DNA of 64,000 bases from Siphonodentalium dalli (GCA_032622095.1 CP136063.1:31250987-31314986), one strand, 5' to 3'; positions 38,611 to 51,639 are shown, counted from the stretch's first letter. Numbers and translations: made by a program. The notes: a model not told the origin generated them from the sequence alone.

Positions 38611-39136
38611 GAACCTCAGTATGGAACATCAACGCACATTGCGTCGGAATATTATTTCTGTCAATAAAAATATAATAAATTATAAGAAAGTTAATCATTT
38701 GTCTGAGTTATGGGAAATTAAAGTCACAACATTTCTTGAAATCGCAAAATAAACGTGTTTTTTTTTTGGTGAAAAGTTAGTTTTCATCACTGCTGGAAAT
38801 AAACTGTGAAATCCAATGAACTGAAAGTATGTTTAAGTCTTAATTTTAGTTATCCGAAACAATTATGAGTACCATTCTCAAAGAATACACATTATTATTA
38901 TTAACTGGAGCCAAATATAAATATGTGACTAATGTTAGAATTTAAGCAAGTTTACATGGATGTTCACTCTGATCCTGCTATATATGATTCTGTGAAAAAA
39001 ATCCCATTTATAAGTCTATGTTTTGAAATTTTTTTTATATCAGGATAAAACATGTGTTATATATCCGAGTATAATCATGCTCGTTGTTTGGACGTGACAT
39101 AACTATATAATATTACAAGTCTGCTCCATTATGTCA
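38611..39136. other. Non-coding inner part of copy B2
   Basis: AT-rich, with no recognisable gene. By position it is the TIR-inner spacer between the TIR and the 3' end of the transposase gene. Confidence 0.45.
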
Positions 39137-39558
39137 CTAAGTGTTCAGAATTGAGCACAACCATGTCACGTTGAACAAATATGAGAAACGTATAGTATGC
39201 TTTTCGCTCACCTCTTCGTCACTCATACAGATGTTATCACATATTTCTTGATCGCAGCCGCATGCATCTGTACACAGGATAGCCTCTTTCTTGCAACGGT
39301 ACCGCCTTGTACTGCAATCTGAATTGCACCTACATATTGTAAGTTCGAGGACAGCAGTCGGAGCTGATGGGAGAGACATCTCCGGGACAAGTTGTCCATT
39401 AGAACTGAGAACCCACCCATTCAATCGTGCTGATGGCAGCATCAGCATTTGGAAGAGGGCATGTGTTCATATATAATTGCAAATTGGATGAGTCCATTGT
39501 TGGTGGGAGTTTTTCACTCCCAGTGTTCTTTTTGATAAACAATTCACAACGTATCTCA

Positions 39559-42065
39559 CGTATTAAGCAAAATGATCGAATTGCAGCACATACCATCAAA
39601 AGCAAAAACTGGCTGATGGTCTCATTGTACAAGGGTGGAGAGAAGCCGAAAACAAATTTTGATAGCTACCGAGCGATAACTCTTCTTCCCGTTATGTACA
39701 AAACATTAGAGAAAATAATCCTATGTCGCTTGGAGTGCAACACGCCACGCCTCATCAAAGTGCACCCCTTACAAAATGGATTTCAAAAACATGTAAGCTG
39801 TCTCATGTCTTCGTACATATTACACGAGAGTATAAACTACACAAAAGAGCAGAGTAGCAAACTGTTTGCCTGTTTTCTAGACGTACACAAAGCCTTTGAT
39901 ACAGTCTGGATAAATGGACTTCTGTTGAAACTGAACCATCGTGGATTTCAGGGGAGAATATGGCTCCTACTAAATGAATTTCTCAGTGGGATTACATGCG
40001 TTGTCAAACATGCTTCCATACTTTCGAGATCTATCGAAATCAAGCAAGGTACAAGACAAGGAGTTATAGTCTCCCATTTGTTGTACATGATCTATATTGA
40101 TGATCTGATACATGCACTCGAAGCTACAAACTTTGGTTTCCGTCTTCTCTCCACGAATTGCTCAGCACCGACACAAGCTGACGACATGACGTTGCTATCA
40201 CTTTCCAGTTACGGCCTCCAGCGTCTATGTGATATATGTTCTCTGTACAGTCAAAAGTGGCGTTTTATTTATAACCCTAACAAATGTAAGGTAATCGTGT
40301 TCAACGAAACACACAGGCAAAATGACCATTTACACAGATGCTGGAGACTGGGCGCTGGAAACGTATCCGAAACAGATGAAATAACTCATTTAGGTATTCA
40401 TGTTAGCAAACAAAACTTTGTGAAAGAGCTTTCTGAGAGAGCTGTTGACAAAATTAGATCAACATTTTCCCTCCTTAGCAATGCTGGTATGTATGCTGGG
40501 GGAATAACCCCGACAAGCTGTGCAATCATCTACAAGACGATCGTTTTACCAAAAGGTCTATATGGCTCAGAATTTTAATGTGGCATATCTGTTTCGGATG
40601 CATGTGCTCTGGAAAAGATCCATCGTTTCTGTCTCAAACGTATACAGAACCTTCCTGTCAGAACGCGAACGGACATAGTTCAAGGTATCATTGGCATAGG
40701 CCCAATCTCATCGTTCATTGATGCCCGTAAACTTAGCCTCTTTGGAAGCCTTTGTCGCCTCTCGCCATCGAAGGCCTGCAAAGAGATTTTTGTAAACCGG
40801 CTTCACTTGCACTTGTCACATGACATTCCAAACAAGAGCTCGTTCTCTGCAGATATTGAAGACAAATTGAGATATTACAACTTAAGCCAATATACAGAAA
40901 GCTTTTCGGAGAAAGGTTTGTTCCCTGCAAAATTGGAATGGAATCGCCTAGTCAAAACCGAAATCAATAACCGACGCGCGCATAACTGGGAACCAAGTGT
41001 TACAACTGATCCGTCTTTCGATAGATTTTGCCAAATTCAAACACATCTTCAAATGTCTCATCTTTGGCGCTCCTGTCGCTTGTATTCAGAGAACAAAATC
41101 GCATTTTATTCTGTTGCTCAGTTGATCGCTGCAACAGCGATACCAAAGGCAGACGTCTGTGTGATATGCAACATTAACTATGACGATCAAATTAAACATG
41201 CTATTATTCACTGCAGCCATCCCGCTCTTTGCTGTTATCGAAATAATATGTGGTACGAGTTGATCGACAACTTTGGCATCTTGTTTTATCTATGGGCAAA
41301 TGAGCTCGACGACGGAGAACTCCTTCTCTTACATTTGACACATCTTCCTGTTGAACTGTTCTCGTTTATCGAAGATCCAATGTACTATGTGTCGTTCATT
41401 GTTGGCCATACGCACACATTGTGGCAAACATACCTGTTCTTATCGAATTTGATCACGCCTGGTGCATAATGTTCTACCATATGTTATCGTAGCGTACCCT
41501 GCGCCTGTATATTCAAATGCACTTGAGTCTAACTTCTGGCATTAATGGGGATGACCTGAGTTGACCAGGTGTTGTGTACAACAACATGTAGAGTTATCGC
41601 CCCTCTTCAGAAACTGAATTGGGTAGCTGAAACAACCGTACATCCACTGATGTTAATTACACTGTGATAAATATGTATTCTTTGCCTCGGATCCCCAACT
41701 TGATGATTTATTATCTTCCTTGCCAGCAGTTTATATTGCATATAACATAAACATGTTTGTATCCGTACTGAACGTCAGCTTGTGGGGGGGGGGGGCATAA
41801 GAGTGTGAGTGTCCGCGAGCTTGTGCGTGCTGTGTGTGCATGTCTGCTTTTTGTTTTTACATGTGCGCGCGTGTCTTGAATGTCAGTTGTTGTTAGAGTG
41901 TACGTATGCTATTTATTAAGACGTGGTTCAAATATGTGTATGTTTTTTCTTCTCCCAAATTATCTTTGGTCATTTTGACTATATTTTTGTAACATGTTGT
42001 ATACACGTTAATTTGTATATGTATCACTCTTCAGAAATTGGAGGACAATAAAGGTATATATATAA
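39559..42065 (+). mobile_element. 5'-truncated LINE inserted in transposase copy B2
   Basis: The left junction follows ACGTATCTCA in the transposase. The right junction is before AACAAACTAGAGACACACAT, where transposase homology resumes. It contains an RT ORF, a ~590-bp 3' UTR, AATAAA at 42047-42052 and a short TA-rich tail (GGTATATATA), as expected for target-primed insertion. Confidence 0.85.
39560..41469 (+). pseudogene. LINE reverse transcriptase, nearly intact, one internal stop
   Basis: Open frame of about 636 codons broken once by TAA (40576-40578). RT blocks in order: FDSYRAITLLPVMYKTLEKI (39660), LFACFLDVHKAFDTVW (motif A, 39870), QGTRQGVIVSHLLYMIYIDD (motif B, 40050), APTQADDMTLLSLS (motif C, with QADD in place of YADD), and KWRFIYNPNKCKVIVFNE. 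After the stop come HRFCLKRIQNLPVRTRTDIV and a terminal C-x2-C...H...C knuckle (CVICNINYDDQIKHAIIHCS). The endonuclease and ORF1 are missing by 5' truncation. I recall QADD from other marine-animal LINEs, so it may be native rather than a mutation. The clade is not assigned. Confidence 0.85.
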
Positions 42066-42600
42066 ACAAACAAACTAGAGACACACATGTTGCTTTCATA
42101 TGGTCCTGAATGATAGTCGGGTCCTCTCCCATCTCCAAGAAGGCTGGGAACATTTCTGGGTGATCGTGCAATGTTCGGAACCATTTCAATTTCCCAATAG
42201 AACTGAACGCGATTGTCGAGTCGCATCCACTCAATGCATGGATATCATGATGATGGCAGCATCAGCATTGGGAAGAGGGCATGTGTCCATATATAAACTT
42301 GGTAGTTAACACGTTTCAGGTGCACATTGAATGAGTCCATTGTTGGTGGTAGTTTTTCACTCCTAGTGTTCTTTTTGCTGAACAATTCATAACGTATCTC
42401 ATCAAGAGAGGTCAGTTCACGGTTCGCATAAACAAACAAACTAGAGACACACATGTTGCTTTCACATGGTCCTGAATGATAGTCGGGTCCTCTCCCATCT
42501 CCAAGAAGGCTGGGAACATTTCTGGGTTATCTTGCAATGCTCGGAACCATTTCAATTTCCCAATAGAACTTGTCGAGTCGCATCCACTCAATGCATGAAT
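42066..42600. repeat. ~376-bp tandem duplication in transposase copy B2
   Basis: AACAAACAAACTAGAGACAC and the following ~170 bp at 42066 recur at 42442. The block 42248-42400 recurs on the far side of the LINE at 39430-39556. The LINE therefore entered the first unit of an existing tandem duplication. A second small duplication (~82 bp) lies at 42917-43080. Confidence 0.8.
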
Positions 42601-44597
42601 AGCTGGCATAACCATAGCCATTCCCAACTCCCTCGCGCAATCATGAACTGGTATATCCCGACGCCGTTTGCCAACGCCATGCACTGAGAAAGAATAAATA
42701 TTTTATGCCCAGTAGTACACAATACATTGGACACACGGCGGAAGCTAATTCCGGATTCTCGAAAATTAGCCTCGATTCCGCTACATTGACTAATCCCCAT
42801 CGCGCGTAGTTCACATGTTTACCCATGAAATCAAGAGGAAGCATTTCTACTGATGTCTCTATCTAAATCAATATATTATCGTGCTTAGCAGCAATATAAC
42901 CAAGCAGCAGGTTGCTACAAATCAGATACATAGTTATCCCAGAACAAAAAGTTTTCGACACTTTTTTCAGCCATGGTCTAGAAACTCGCCGAACTTTACA
43001 AATCAGATACATAGTTATCCCAGAACAGAAATGTTTTCGACACTTTTCTGCCATGGTCTAGAAACTCGCCGAACATTACGAACAGAGGTTCTGTAGCGAC
43101 TGGAATTCAGTGACACATTTTTGTAAGCCATGCCTGCTATCACCGTTCGGTTCGCCTAACAACTCCATCACAGTTTCTGCCTTTGCACAATATTTTCCAC
43201 TATGTGGGACTCAATTTGTTCTCCGTTGCAGTTAAGCCATTCCATAAATGCCTTCCACCTCAACTGTCCGAATGCTTCGTTCATCAATTTATGCAAGCGA
43301 ACGCCGCGGATATAAGATTTTCCACACAAAATCCGATTGGCCGTTGCGTTACCATGTACACCAGCCTCAAAAACATAATCTTGCCTATGTCACACATAAA
43401 TTTTATGGCTGATTTAGTAGTTGACCCATATCATATGTGACACCTTCCTCTAGGTTCGGGAAAATCTCACCCAACAGATTATACAAAGCAACATCGTTGC
43501 TGGATTATGTGGTTCCACGTATATGTTTAATATATTTACTGTGGCACAGTCTATGGTATCTTGCTTCAAGCGCATTCAATTTCGAAAATTCGCACCCAAC
43601 ACGACGCAGCATCTCCTCGTCCTCTTTTACATTCGAACGGCATTCGAGTTTCTTACAAAATATAAACGTGCTGACACGAACTAACGTCTTGATTCCACAA
43701 TGAGACAATTGTTTGCATATAAACATAATATTAGTCCTGAAATAAAACGGTTCTCGTTTAATTATTGTGGTTGTCTGATCAAAAGAAGTAGCTGACGTAT
43801 GTTTTACGGCACGGGGATTTGAAGAAATTGTAAATGTGGAGAAGCAATTCTTATGCCAACTTATGTCGAGTTTTTTAAGGTCAATTCCCTGTTCGTCGGG
43901 AAATGTAGACAACCAAGCCGGTAAAATAGCTCGTATCCTTCTGGAAAGATGAAAAACCACAATTAATATCGCGATGTGGCATTTCTAAATCTAGTCTCCA
44001 CTTAGCGCCGATAATGGCCGTAAGCGTAGGTGTAGCTTTAAACCAAACCTTTGGATTGCATATAAATATTAAAGACGGCTTCTACATCCAATAAGCGAAA
44101 TCAGACCATACGGATGTGATCAATTTAGATTTAGTTGCAGGACTTAAAACCCAAGTTTGAACAACTTTTGTATGTCTAGAAGTTCATAAAACAACTGAAA
44201 AAAGTTAACTTTCATAGTTTCGTAAAGTAATATAATCCTGAGTTATAGGAATTTACATGTACAACAAGCACTTAACTGGCAATATTATTTTGTTGTGTGA
44301 AAAAGTTATTTTTCGCCATCATTCATCGTTATCCGCTTAAAATAACCATAAACCGAAAACTCGAACTAGCTATGACAAGTTATGGCTTTATGGCATTACT
44401 AATCATCATTATGTTAAAATAAAGATTCCATATGTCGTAGCTACAACACAAGCTCTAATAGTTATACTGATTTCGAAAAATACTCAATGAAGTGCATTTT
44501 TAGGGCTAAAATCAGCGTTCGATTGATTAATGTTTTCTAACTGATAGTGCCCGCTTTGTAATTTTCCGGAAAATTCCTGGTATCATACCTTAATAAT

Positions 44598-45248
44598 TTG
44601 CTGCATTTAACTGGAGATTACAGTGACTCAATTGAAATGGAGACGAGTCCTCTCAAATTAATACCCGTTGCCAAAAAGTGTAAACTTTCGTTGAATTTCA
44701 AACGGTGTTTAGTATGTCAGAAATTAAAAGTTGTCTCATTTGGGAGTAAAGACATTAGTTCGGGTCAGTACATTTACATCTTGCGAAACTACCGAACGAT
44801 GTTCGAAGGAAAAGGAGGATGACAGGATGCAACGGGCGTGTTGGGTTTGACTTTTCGAAGTTGATAGCACTTGAGGCAAGACATCACAGGTTGTGTCATA
44901 GTAAATATCTGCTGGAGACCACCAACTCCAGTAGCACGATTAACCCACACGATGTTTGCACTGGAACATTTGATGGGTGTATTCTCCCGAACTTTGAAAA
45001 AGGTGTCACATATGATATGGGTCATCTACTATCAAAGATCCTGGACATATTACGACAAATGGGCGACAAAAAGGTCTACACTACACAGAAACTGAAGGAA
45101 AAGATTGAACTAAATTACTCTGACAAAGTGTGTTTTATCGATAAATCACGGACTAAACCTGAACTCGCGATCAGTAAATCCCTTAATATACAGAATTCCA
45201 TCAATGTCGCATCAAACACCAGGGCTATGCTCAAGGAACTGCAGTTAT
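44598..45248 (+). pseudogene. Transposase N-terminal fragment, left arm of copy 4
   Basis: MLHLTGDYSDSIEMETSPLK at 44598, then the internal deletion and a frameshift. The open piece 44819-45248 (RVGFDFSKLIALEARHHRLC, LLSKILDILRQMGDK, QKLKEKIELNYSDKVCFIDK) shows the undamaged reading through the point where copies 2 and 3 are frameshifted (CTGTFDGCILPNFEKGVTYD). It ends in a TAG after MLKELQL. Confidence 0.75.
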
Positions 45249-45394
45249 AGTCCAGTACTACACATGTTTTGAACAAATTGAGAGAGACGGATTGACAGTG
45301 CCAACCAATATGACATATGGGGCAGCGACAGCATCTGTAGGTGGATATAACCACGACGTGGTGAATATGGTGTTATATCAGGCAGCTGATCTCA

Positions 45395-47373
45395 GAGAAG
45401 GGCTGGCATGTGTCTTTCGGAAAAACGACAAATGCTATATGCAGTTTCTTCTCGAACATTAGTCTCGACTCCGCTACATTGACTATGGTCCCACAGGGCG
45501 TAGTTTACATGTTTACACATGAAATCCAGACGAATCATTTTCTGCTGGTGTCCCAATTTCATGCAACACATTATCATGGTCAATTAGATGCGGCGGTTCA
45601 ATGTGTTCTTCGTTGCAACTAAGCCAGTCTAAAACGACTTCCACCTCAACTGTCCAAATGTTTTGTTCATCAGCTTATGCAAACGGTTATACGACTTTCC
45701 GCATTACAATCCGGCTTTACAGTGGCGCCACCATGCACCCAGCTTCTATAACAATGTCTTCGAAGTCACTGCATGGCTCTGTACATCCCTACCATCGTCG
45801 TTATCAAATTCATCAGGGCTCCACCATTCAATCATATGAGCCTTGCAGTATGTTGCTTCGTCGTATGCTACATAAGACCAATTCTGTCCTAGAGTCCTGA
45901 ACATATTCTGAAATCGTTTCGTCGTTGTATATACTGTTTCAAAATCAGTCGCTGAACCAGGAACCATCGAACATCCAATGTTAGTCTTCGTCACGTTGAT
46001 TCGATTAGTGACACTAATATGATATACACTCCAGCCAGGAACATATTCCGATTTACCTCTCTCAAAATGTACATCGAATAACTTAGTCGGTATTGTGTAA
46101 GAGAACATAGCTTCTGTCTCATGTATGCATGTTCTTTGGAACACACGTTGAACCAACGGATGCGCATTTTCCAGTTAGATGCACTGGGCCCGGTTGCTTC
46201 CCTCTGAGATTAGGACACACACGAATATTATTATTAAATGAAATATGGGTTTCTGGTTGGCGTTCATCCTTCTTTGGAATCACACCGAAGCAACCCTACT
46301 GAGATCAGCTGCCTGATATAACACCATATTCACCACGTCGTGGTTATATCCACCTACAGATGCTGTCACTGCCCCATATGTCATATTGGTTGGCACTGTC
46401 AATCCGTCTCTCTCAATTTGTTCAAAACATGTGTAGTACTGGACGATAACTGCAGTTCCTTGAGCATAGCCCTGGTGTTTGATGCGACATTGGTGACATT
46501 CTGTATATTAAGGGATTTACTGATCGCGAGTTCAGGTTTAGTCCGTGATTTATCAATAAACACACTTTGTCAGAGTAATTCAGTTCAATCTTTTCCTTCA
46601 GTTTCTGTTTAGTGTAGACCTTGCTACACTTCGGTTTGCCTATTTGTCGTAGTATGTCCAGGAACTTTGATAGTAGATGACCCATATCATATGTGACACC
46701 TTTTTCAAAGTCCGGGAGAATACACCCATCAAATGTTCCAGTGCAACATCGTGTTGGGTAATCGTGTTACTGGATGTGGTGGTCTCCAGCAGATATGTAC
46801 TATGACACAACCTGTGATGTCTTGCCTCAAGTGCTATCAACTTCGAAAAGTCAAACCCAACACGCTGTTGTATCATGTCACCCTCCTTTTCCTTCGCACA
46901 TCGTTCGGTAGTTTCGCAAGATGTAAATGTACTGACCCGAACTAATGTCTTTACTCCCAAGTGAGGACAACTTTGAGCATATAAGACATCTAGTTTTGAA
47001 GTCGAAATATTCTCTTGTAACTTGTGGATTTGTCTGATCAATAGTCGTGGATGTGGGCTATTTGACTAATCTGAGATCCGAAGAACTTGTGAAACTGGAG
47101 AGTGGAGAAACAACTCCTATGCATACTTATGTTGAGATCTTTAAGGTCAATTCCATATTCTTCATATGATGATCGACGAACACCCAGAGCAACTGAAAAC
47201 GATTCCAAACAAGAATCGGAAGCTTTCCGCAGATTCTCGTCTTTTAATTTCTGACATACTAAACACCGTTTGAAATTAAACGAAAGTTTACACTTTTTGG
47301 CAACGGGTATTAATTTGACAGGACTCGTCTCCATTTCAATTGAATCACTGTAAGCTCCAGTTAAATGCAGCAA
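45395..47373 (-). pseudogene. Transposase N-terminal half, right arm of copy 4
   Basis: Starts at 47373 (MLHLTGAYSDSIEMETSPVK). The same modules as in copy 3 follow: RCLVCQKLK, CETTERCAKEKEGDM, GRSHLL-type region, and VPGWSVYHISVTNRINVTKT at 46020. It ends near 45400 at the inversion junction. It carries the same frameshift near 47100 as copies 2 and 3, plus its own indels. Confidence 0.7.
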
Positions 47374-48608
47374 ATTATTAAGGTTTGATACCAGGAATTT
47401 TCCGGAAAATTACAAAGCGGGCAGTATCAGTTAGAAAACATTAATGAATCGTACGCTGATTTTAGCCCTAAAAATGCACTTCATTGAGTATTTTTCGAAA
47501 TCAGTATAATTATTAGAGCTTGTGTTGTAGCTACGACATATGGAATCTTTATTTTAACATAATGATGATTAGTAATGCCATAAAGCCATAACTTGTCATA
47601 GTTAGTTCGAATTTTCGGTTTATGGTTATTTTAAGAGGATAACGATGAATGATGGCGAAAAATAACCTTTTCACACAACAAAATAATATTGCCAGTTAAG
47701 TGCTTGTTGTACATGTAAATTCCTATAACTCAGGATTATATTACTTTACGAAACTATGAAAGTTAACTTTTTTCAGTTGTTGAATGAACCTCTAGACATA
47801 CAAAAGTTGTTCAAACTTGGGTTTTAAGTCCTGCAACTAAATATAAATTGATCACATCCGTATGGTCTTATTTCGCTTATTGGATGTTGAAGCCGTCTTT
47901 AATATTTATATGCAATCCAAAGGTTTGGTTTAAAGCTACAGCTCGGTACTAACTTGACCCTCCTGTGACATTGCGAACACGGTAAGATCTGGTACGGGTG
48001 TATTTCCATTGTAATATTACAGAACAAGCGTCTTTTTAACGAAACTGCAAAAAAATGACAATTTTTCTAATTTTAGGGGGAGGGTTATATTTTTTACAAA
48101 CAATAAAAATAGAGGCACTATCTGAAGTTTGTATCTGGCAATTTGACTTCCCAGTTTATTGTAGAAATTTATTACGCTTTGACACAAGGAATTCATTAGG
48201 GAGATTACAAGCTGTGTGCCATCAGTTTCAGAAATAAATTGAAACGAAAGCAAATATTTGCCCAAAAAAAACCCTCAAATATTTTTTTTTCGAAAACAGT
48301 ATTTATTTTCCAAAATCTTGTGTGGCGATGTGGAATAATATATCTATTACTACGACTTTGAAGGAAAATAATGCCAAAATGACATAAACTGTCATCTGTA
48401 GTTTGAGTTTTCAGTTTATGGTAATTTTAGGCTCAATTCAATTAAAAACCATGAATAGAAAAAAATTGCAACACTTTCAGAAATTACATCCACCCTTGCA
48501 TGGACCGCACTGTAGTCCCCCACAACAGGAAACACGTGGAAATTTTCTTGGTGACCGGTTGAACTAACTCCTAAAATAGAGCCCTTTTCAGACTTGGCGT
48601 CTGAACTA

Positions 48609-51363
48609 ATACGAGTTATTCTTCCTAAATGGTAATGGCAAACGACGTCGATATATCCCAGTGCATGATTTGCAAAGGTTGTGGGCAAGGACATGTCACT
48701 GATTATTCCAGCAGTTCATTAATTGAGCGGATGCGATTCGACAAACGCATTCAGTTCTATTAGGAAATTGAAATGGTTCAGAACATTGAAAGATCACCCA
48801 GAACTGATCCCGGCTTTTACGCAGATGGGGAGGACCCGACTCGCATTCCGAACCATATGAGGGAAACATTTGTGTCTCTTGTTTCTTTGGTTTATTCCAA
48901 CCGTGATTCGACATCCGTGGATGACTTGCGCTACGAAGAACGTGAGAAGGGACAAACTGCCACCGACCATGGACTCATTCAATTCGCACCCAAAACGCGT
49001 TAACTATCGAACGTATATATGGACTCATGCTCTTTTCCCAATGTTGTTGCTGCCATTACCACGACCCAAAATGGTTGGATACTTAATAATTATAATGGGC
49101 ACCTTGTTCCGGAAATGATGTCACTCGCTCCAGCTCCGACTGCCGTTCTCGAACTCACCATATGCAAGTGCAAGTCCGATTGCAGTAAATGACGTTGCCG
49201 TTGTAGGAAAGAGGATGTTCAATGCACCGATGTGTCTGCGATCAATAACTGTGTGACAATAACTGTACGAGTGACGGAGAAGTGAGCGATGAGAAAAGTT
49301 TATAGCATACCCAACTAGTTTTATTTCGTACTAATTACTATTTGCACATGTTATTTTACTTAGTGGCGAAAAATTTAAGTTTTCCCAAAAAACAAAATGG
49401 TTATATTGCCATTTCAGTGCTTGTTTTGAATGTAAATTCTTACAACTCAGGATTATATCACCTTACAAAACTATGGCAGTTAACTTTTTCAGTTGCTGTA
49501 TGAACTTTTAGACATTCAGAAGTTGTTCAAACTTGAGCTTTATGTCCTGCAACTAAATATAATATGATCGCATCCGTATGGTCTGATTTCACTTATTGAA
49601 TGATGGAGGCCGTCTTGAATATTTTTATGCAATCACTAGGTTTAGCTTAAAGCTACAACTCGGTACTAATTTGACCCTCCGTTGACATTGTGACAACGGT
49701 AAGATCGGGTACTGGTGTATTTCCATTATGATATTACATAACAAGCGTCTTATGATCAAAACTGCCAAAAATGACAATTTTCTAATTTTAGGGGGGAGGT
49801 TTATATTTTTTACAAAAAATAGTCATTCAAGGCATTATCCAGAGTTTTTTTCTGGCAATTTGACTTCCCAGTTTGTCGTAGAAAACTATTACGCTTTAAC
49901 ATTCGGATTTAACTAGCGAAATTACAAGCTGTGTGCTAACAGTTTCAGAAATAAATTGAAACGAAAGCAAATATTTGCCCAAAAAACGCACTTAAATAAT
50001 TTGTTTTCGAAAATAGTATTTATTTTCCAAAATCTTGTGTGGCGATGTGAAATAATATCTCTATTACTAACATTTTAAAAGGAAATAATGCCCATATGAC
50101 ATAAACTGTCATCTGTAGTTTGAAATATCAGTGTATGCCTATTTTAAAGATGGATTATCTCTTTAATTAAATTTTTTTATATAGTTGCGTGGGTATAAAA
50201 TAATAGATATAAACTGAAGACCTATGTCCGGAAAAGCTTCTATCAATTAAAATATTGATTTTATTTCAAATATTAAAGATGGATTATCTCTTTAAATAAC
50301 AAATTTTAAATAGTTGTGTGGGTATAAAATAATAGATATGAACTGAAGACCTATGTCCGGAAAAGCTTTTATCAATTAATATTGATTTTATTTCGAATAT
50401 AAAATCGGGCCCATTTATGTTACTATTTTTAGAACCGACCATTCGGATGAGACCTTATTGCGATATAGAGCACTGGGCTGTTCCCACGGCTACGCAACGA
50501 ATGTCAAATGTCACAGATTGGTTGTTTGTATTGTTTTATTCCAACGATATAAGCGATAACGAGTATAATTAACATCTATTTGTGACAAAATTGCACAATA
50601 TAATTTCGGGTCTCTGTTAACAATAACCACCATTGTTCGTTAGCTGAACAAACACACCTTTTTAGACCAGAAAATATTCGAAATAAAATTAATATTAATC
50701 GATAGAAGCATTTCCGGACAGGAGTCTTCGATTCAAATCTAATATTTTATACCCCGGTAACTATATAATACATGTTTACAAAGAGATAATCCACCTTTAA
50801 ATCGGGCCCATTTATGTTACTATTTTTAGAACCGACCATTCGGATGAGACCGTATAGCGATATAGAGCACTGGGCTGTTCCTTCGGCTACGAAACCAATG
50901 TCAAATGTCACAGATTGGTTGTTTGTATTGTTTTGTTCCACAGATATAAGCGATAATGAGTATAATTAACGTTTATTTGTGACAAAATTGCACAATATAA
51001 TTTCTGGTCTCTGTTAACAGTAACCACTATTGTTCGTTAGCTGAACAAACACACCTTTTTAGACCAGAAAATATTCGAAATAAAATTAATATTAATCGAT
51101 AGAAGCATTTCCGGACAGTAGTCTTCGATTCAAATATAATATTTTATACCCTGGTAACTATATAATACATGTTTACAAAGAGATAATCCACCTTTAAGCT
51201 TTATTCAATCAAAAACCATGAATACAAATATTTTGCAACACTTTCAGAAATTACATCCACCCTTAAATGAACCGCAATGTAGTTCCCCACAACAGGCAAT
51301 AGGCGGAAAATTTCTTTGTGGCCGGTTGAACAGATCTAAAAAAAAATTCCTGGCGTCTGGACT
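48609..51363 (+). mobile_element. TAGTCC-family transposon, copy 5, 3' half, plus orientation
   Basis: Begins in the coding sequence (ATACGAGTTATTCTTCCTAA equals the FFLTGNG region) immediately after the terminus of copy 4, so copy 4 inserted into copy 5. The C-terminal region is at 48773-49118. The Cys8 tail is near 49160-49240 (ICKCKSDCSK, stop, RCRCRKEDVQCTD). The TIR runs from about 49300, is interrupted by MITEs at 50148-51193, and ends CTGGCGTCTGGACT at 51363. Confidence 0.8.
50148..51193. mobile_element. TTAA MITE containing another copy of itself
   Basis: The outer element is flanked by TTAA (50144-50147 and 51194-51197), with ends AGATGGATTATC and GATAATCCACCT. Inside it, a complete 520-bp copy (50277-50796) is flanked by its own TTAA pair (50273-50276 and 50797-50800). 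The transposon TIR sequence is continuous across the outer TTAA site by comparison with copy 3. The order of events is therefore transposon, then MITE, then MITE. Confidence 0.85.
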
Positions 51364-51590
51364 GTTACGCCAGCTTTTGAAGTAACTTACCACTTTTGAA
51401 GTAGGTCTCCACTTTTGAAGTAAAAAACGCCAGCTTTTGAAGTAACTCACCACTTTTGTAATAAAATCGCCAGCTTTTGTAGTAAAGTGAGGTCTCCGCT
51501 TTTGAAGTAAAAAACGCCAGCTTTTGTAGTAAAAAAACTAGGTCTCCACTTTTGAAGTAACAAAATTACAGCTTTTGAAGTAAACTGACT
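51364..51590. repeat. CTTTTGAAGTA interspersed repeat block
   Basis: GCCAGCTTTTGAAGTAA and CCACTTTTGAAGTA phrases alternate about ten times. The mirrored block is at 56035-56256. No gene. Confidence 0.8.
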
Positions 51591-51639
51591 CAATACATTT
51601 TGACGGGCGCTGAACGATTTTCATGACAAAGTCAACCCG

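Larger units (their letters stand above)
39170..43960 (-). pseudogene. Transposase gene of copy B2, split by a LINE
   Basis: N-terminal piece 43960-43505: GIDLKKLDISWHKNCFSTFT, then FICKQLSHCGIKTLVRVSTF and ALEARYHRLCHSKY. This piece reads through the point where copies 2, 3 and 4 are frameshifted. Middle pieces lie near 43300-42870, and the SGCDST region near 42590. The C-terminal Cys8 motif is near 39340-39250: CRCNSDCSTRRYRCKKEAIL then CTDACGC, with one of eight cysteines changed to Tyr. Frames are broken in many places, so it is dead. Confidence 0.7.
37760..43985 (-). mobile_element. TAGTCC-family transposon, copy B2, with nested LINE
   Basis: The left terminus TAGTCCAGACGCCAAGTCTG starts at 37760. 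The same TIR subtype occurs at 6837. The TIR is interrupted by a ~590-bp insertion (37863-38458) and resumes to about 38610. The minus-strand transposase gene then runs to 43960 with a 2.5-kb LINE inside it. No right TIR is found; sequence from 44027 belongs to another copy. Confidence 0.75.
44027..48608. mobile_element. TAGTCC-family transposon, copy 4, rearranged into an inverted repeat
   Basis: Two copies of the N-terminal half face each other. The left arm (44027-45392, plus strand) includes part of the TIR and MLHLTGDYSD at 44598. The right arm (minus strand, gene start at 47373) runs to the true right end CTGAACTA at 48608. The arms meet at about 45389-45392, where ...GATCTCAG joins AGAAGGGCTGGCATG. 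The shared TCAG suggests microhomology joining. The left arm also has a ~270-bp deletion between two AAAG sites. The C-terminal half of the gene is absent. Confidence 0.8.
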
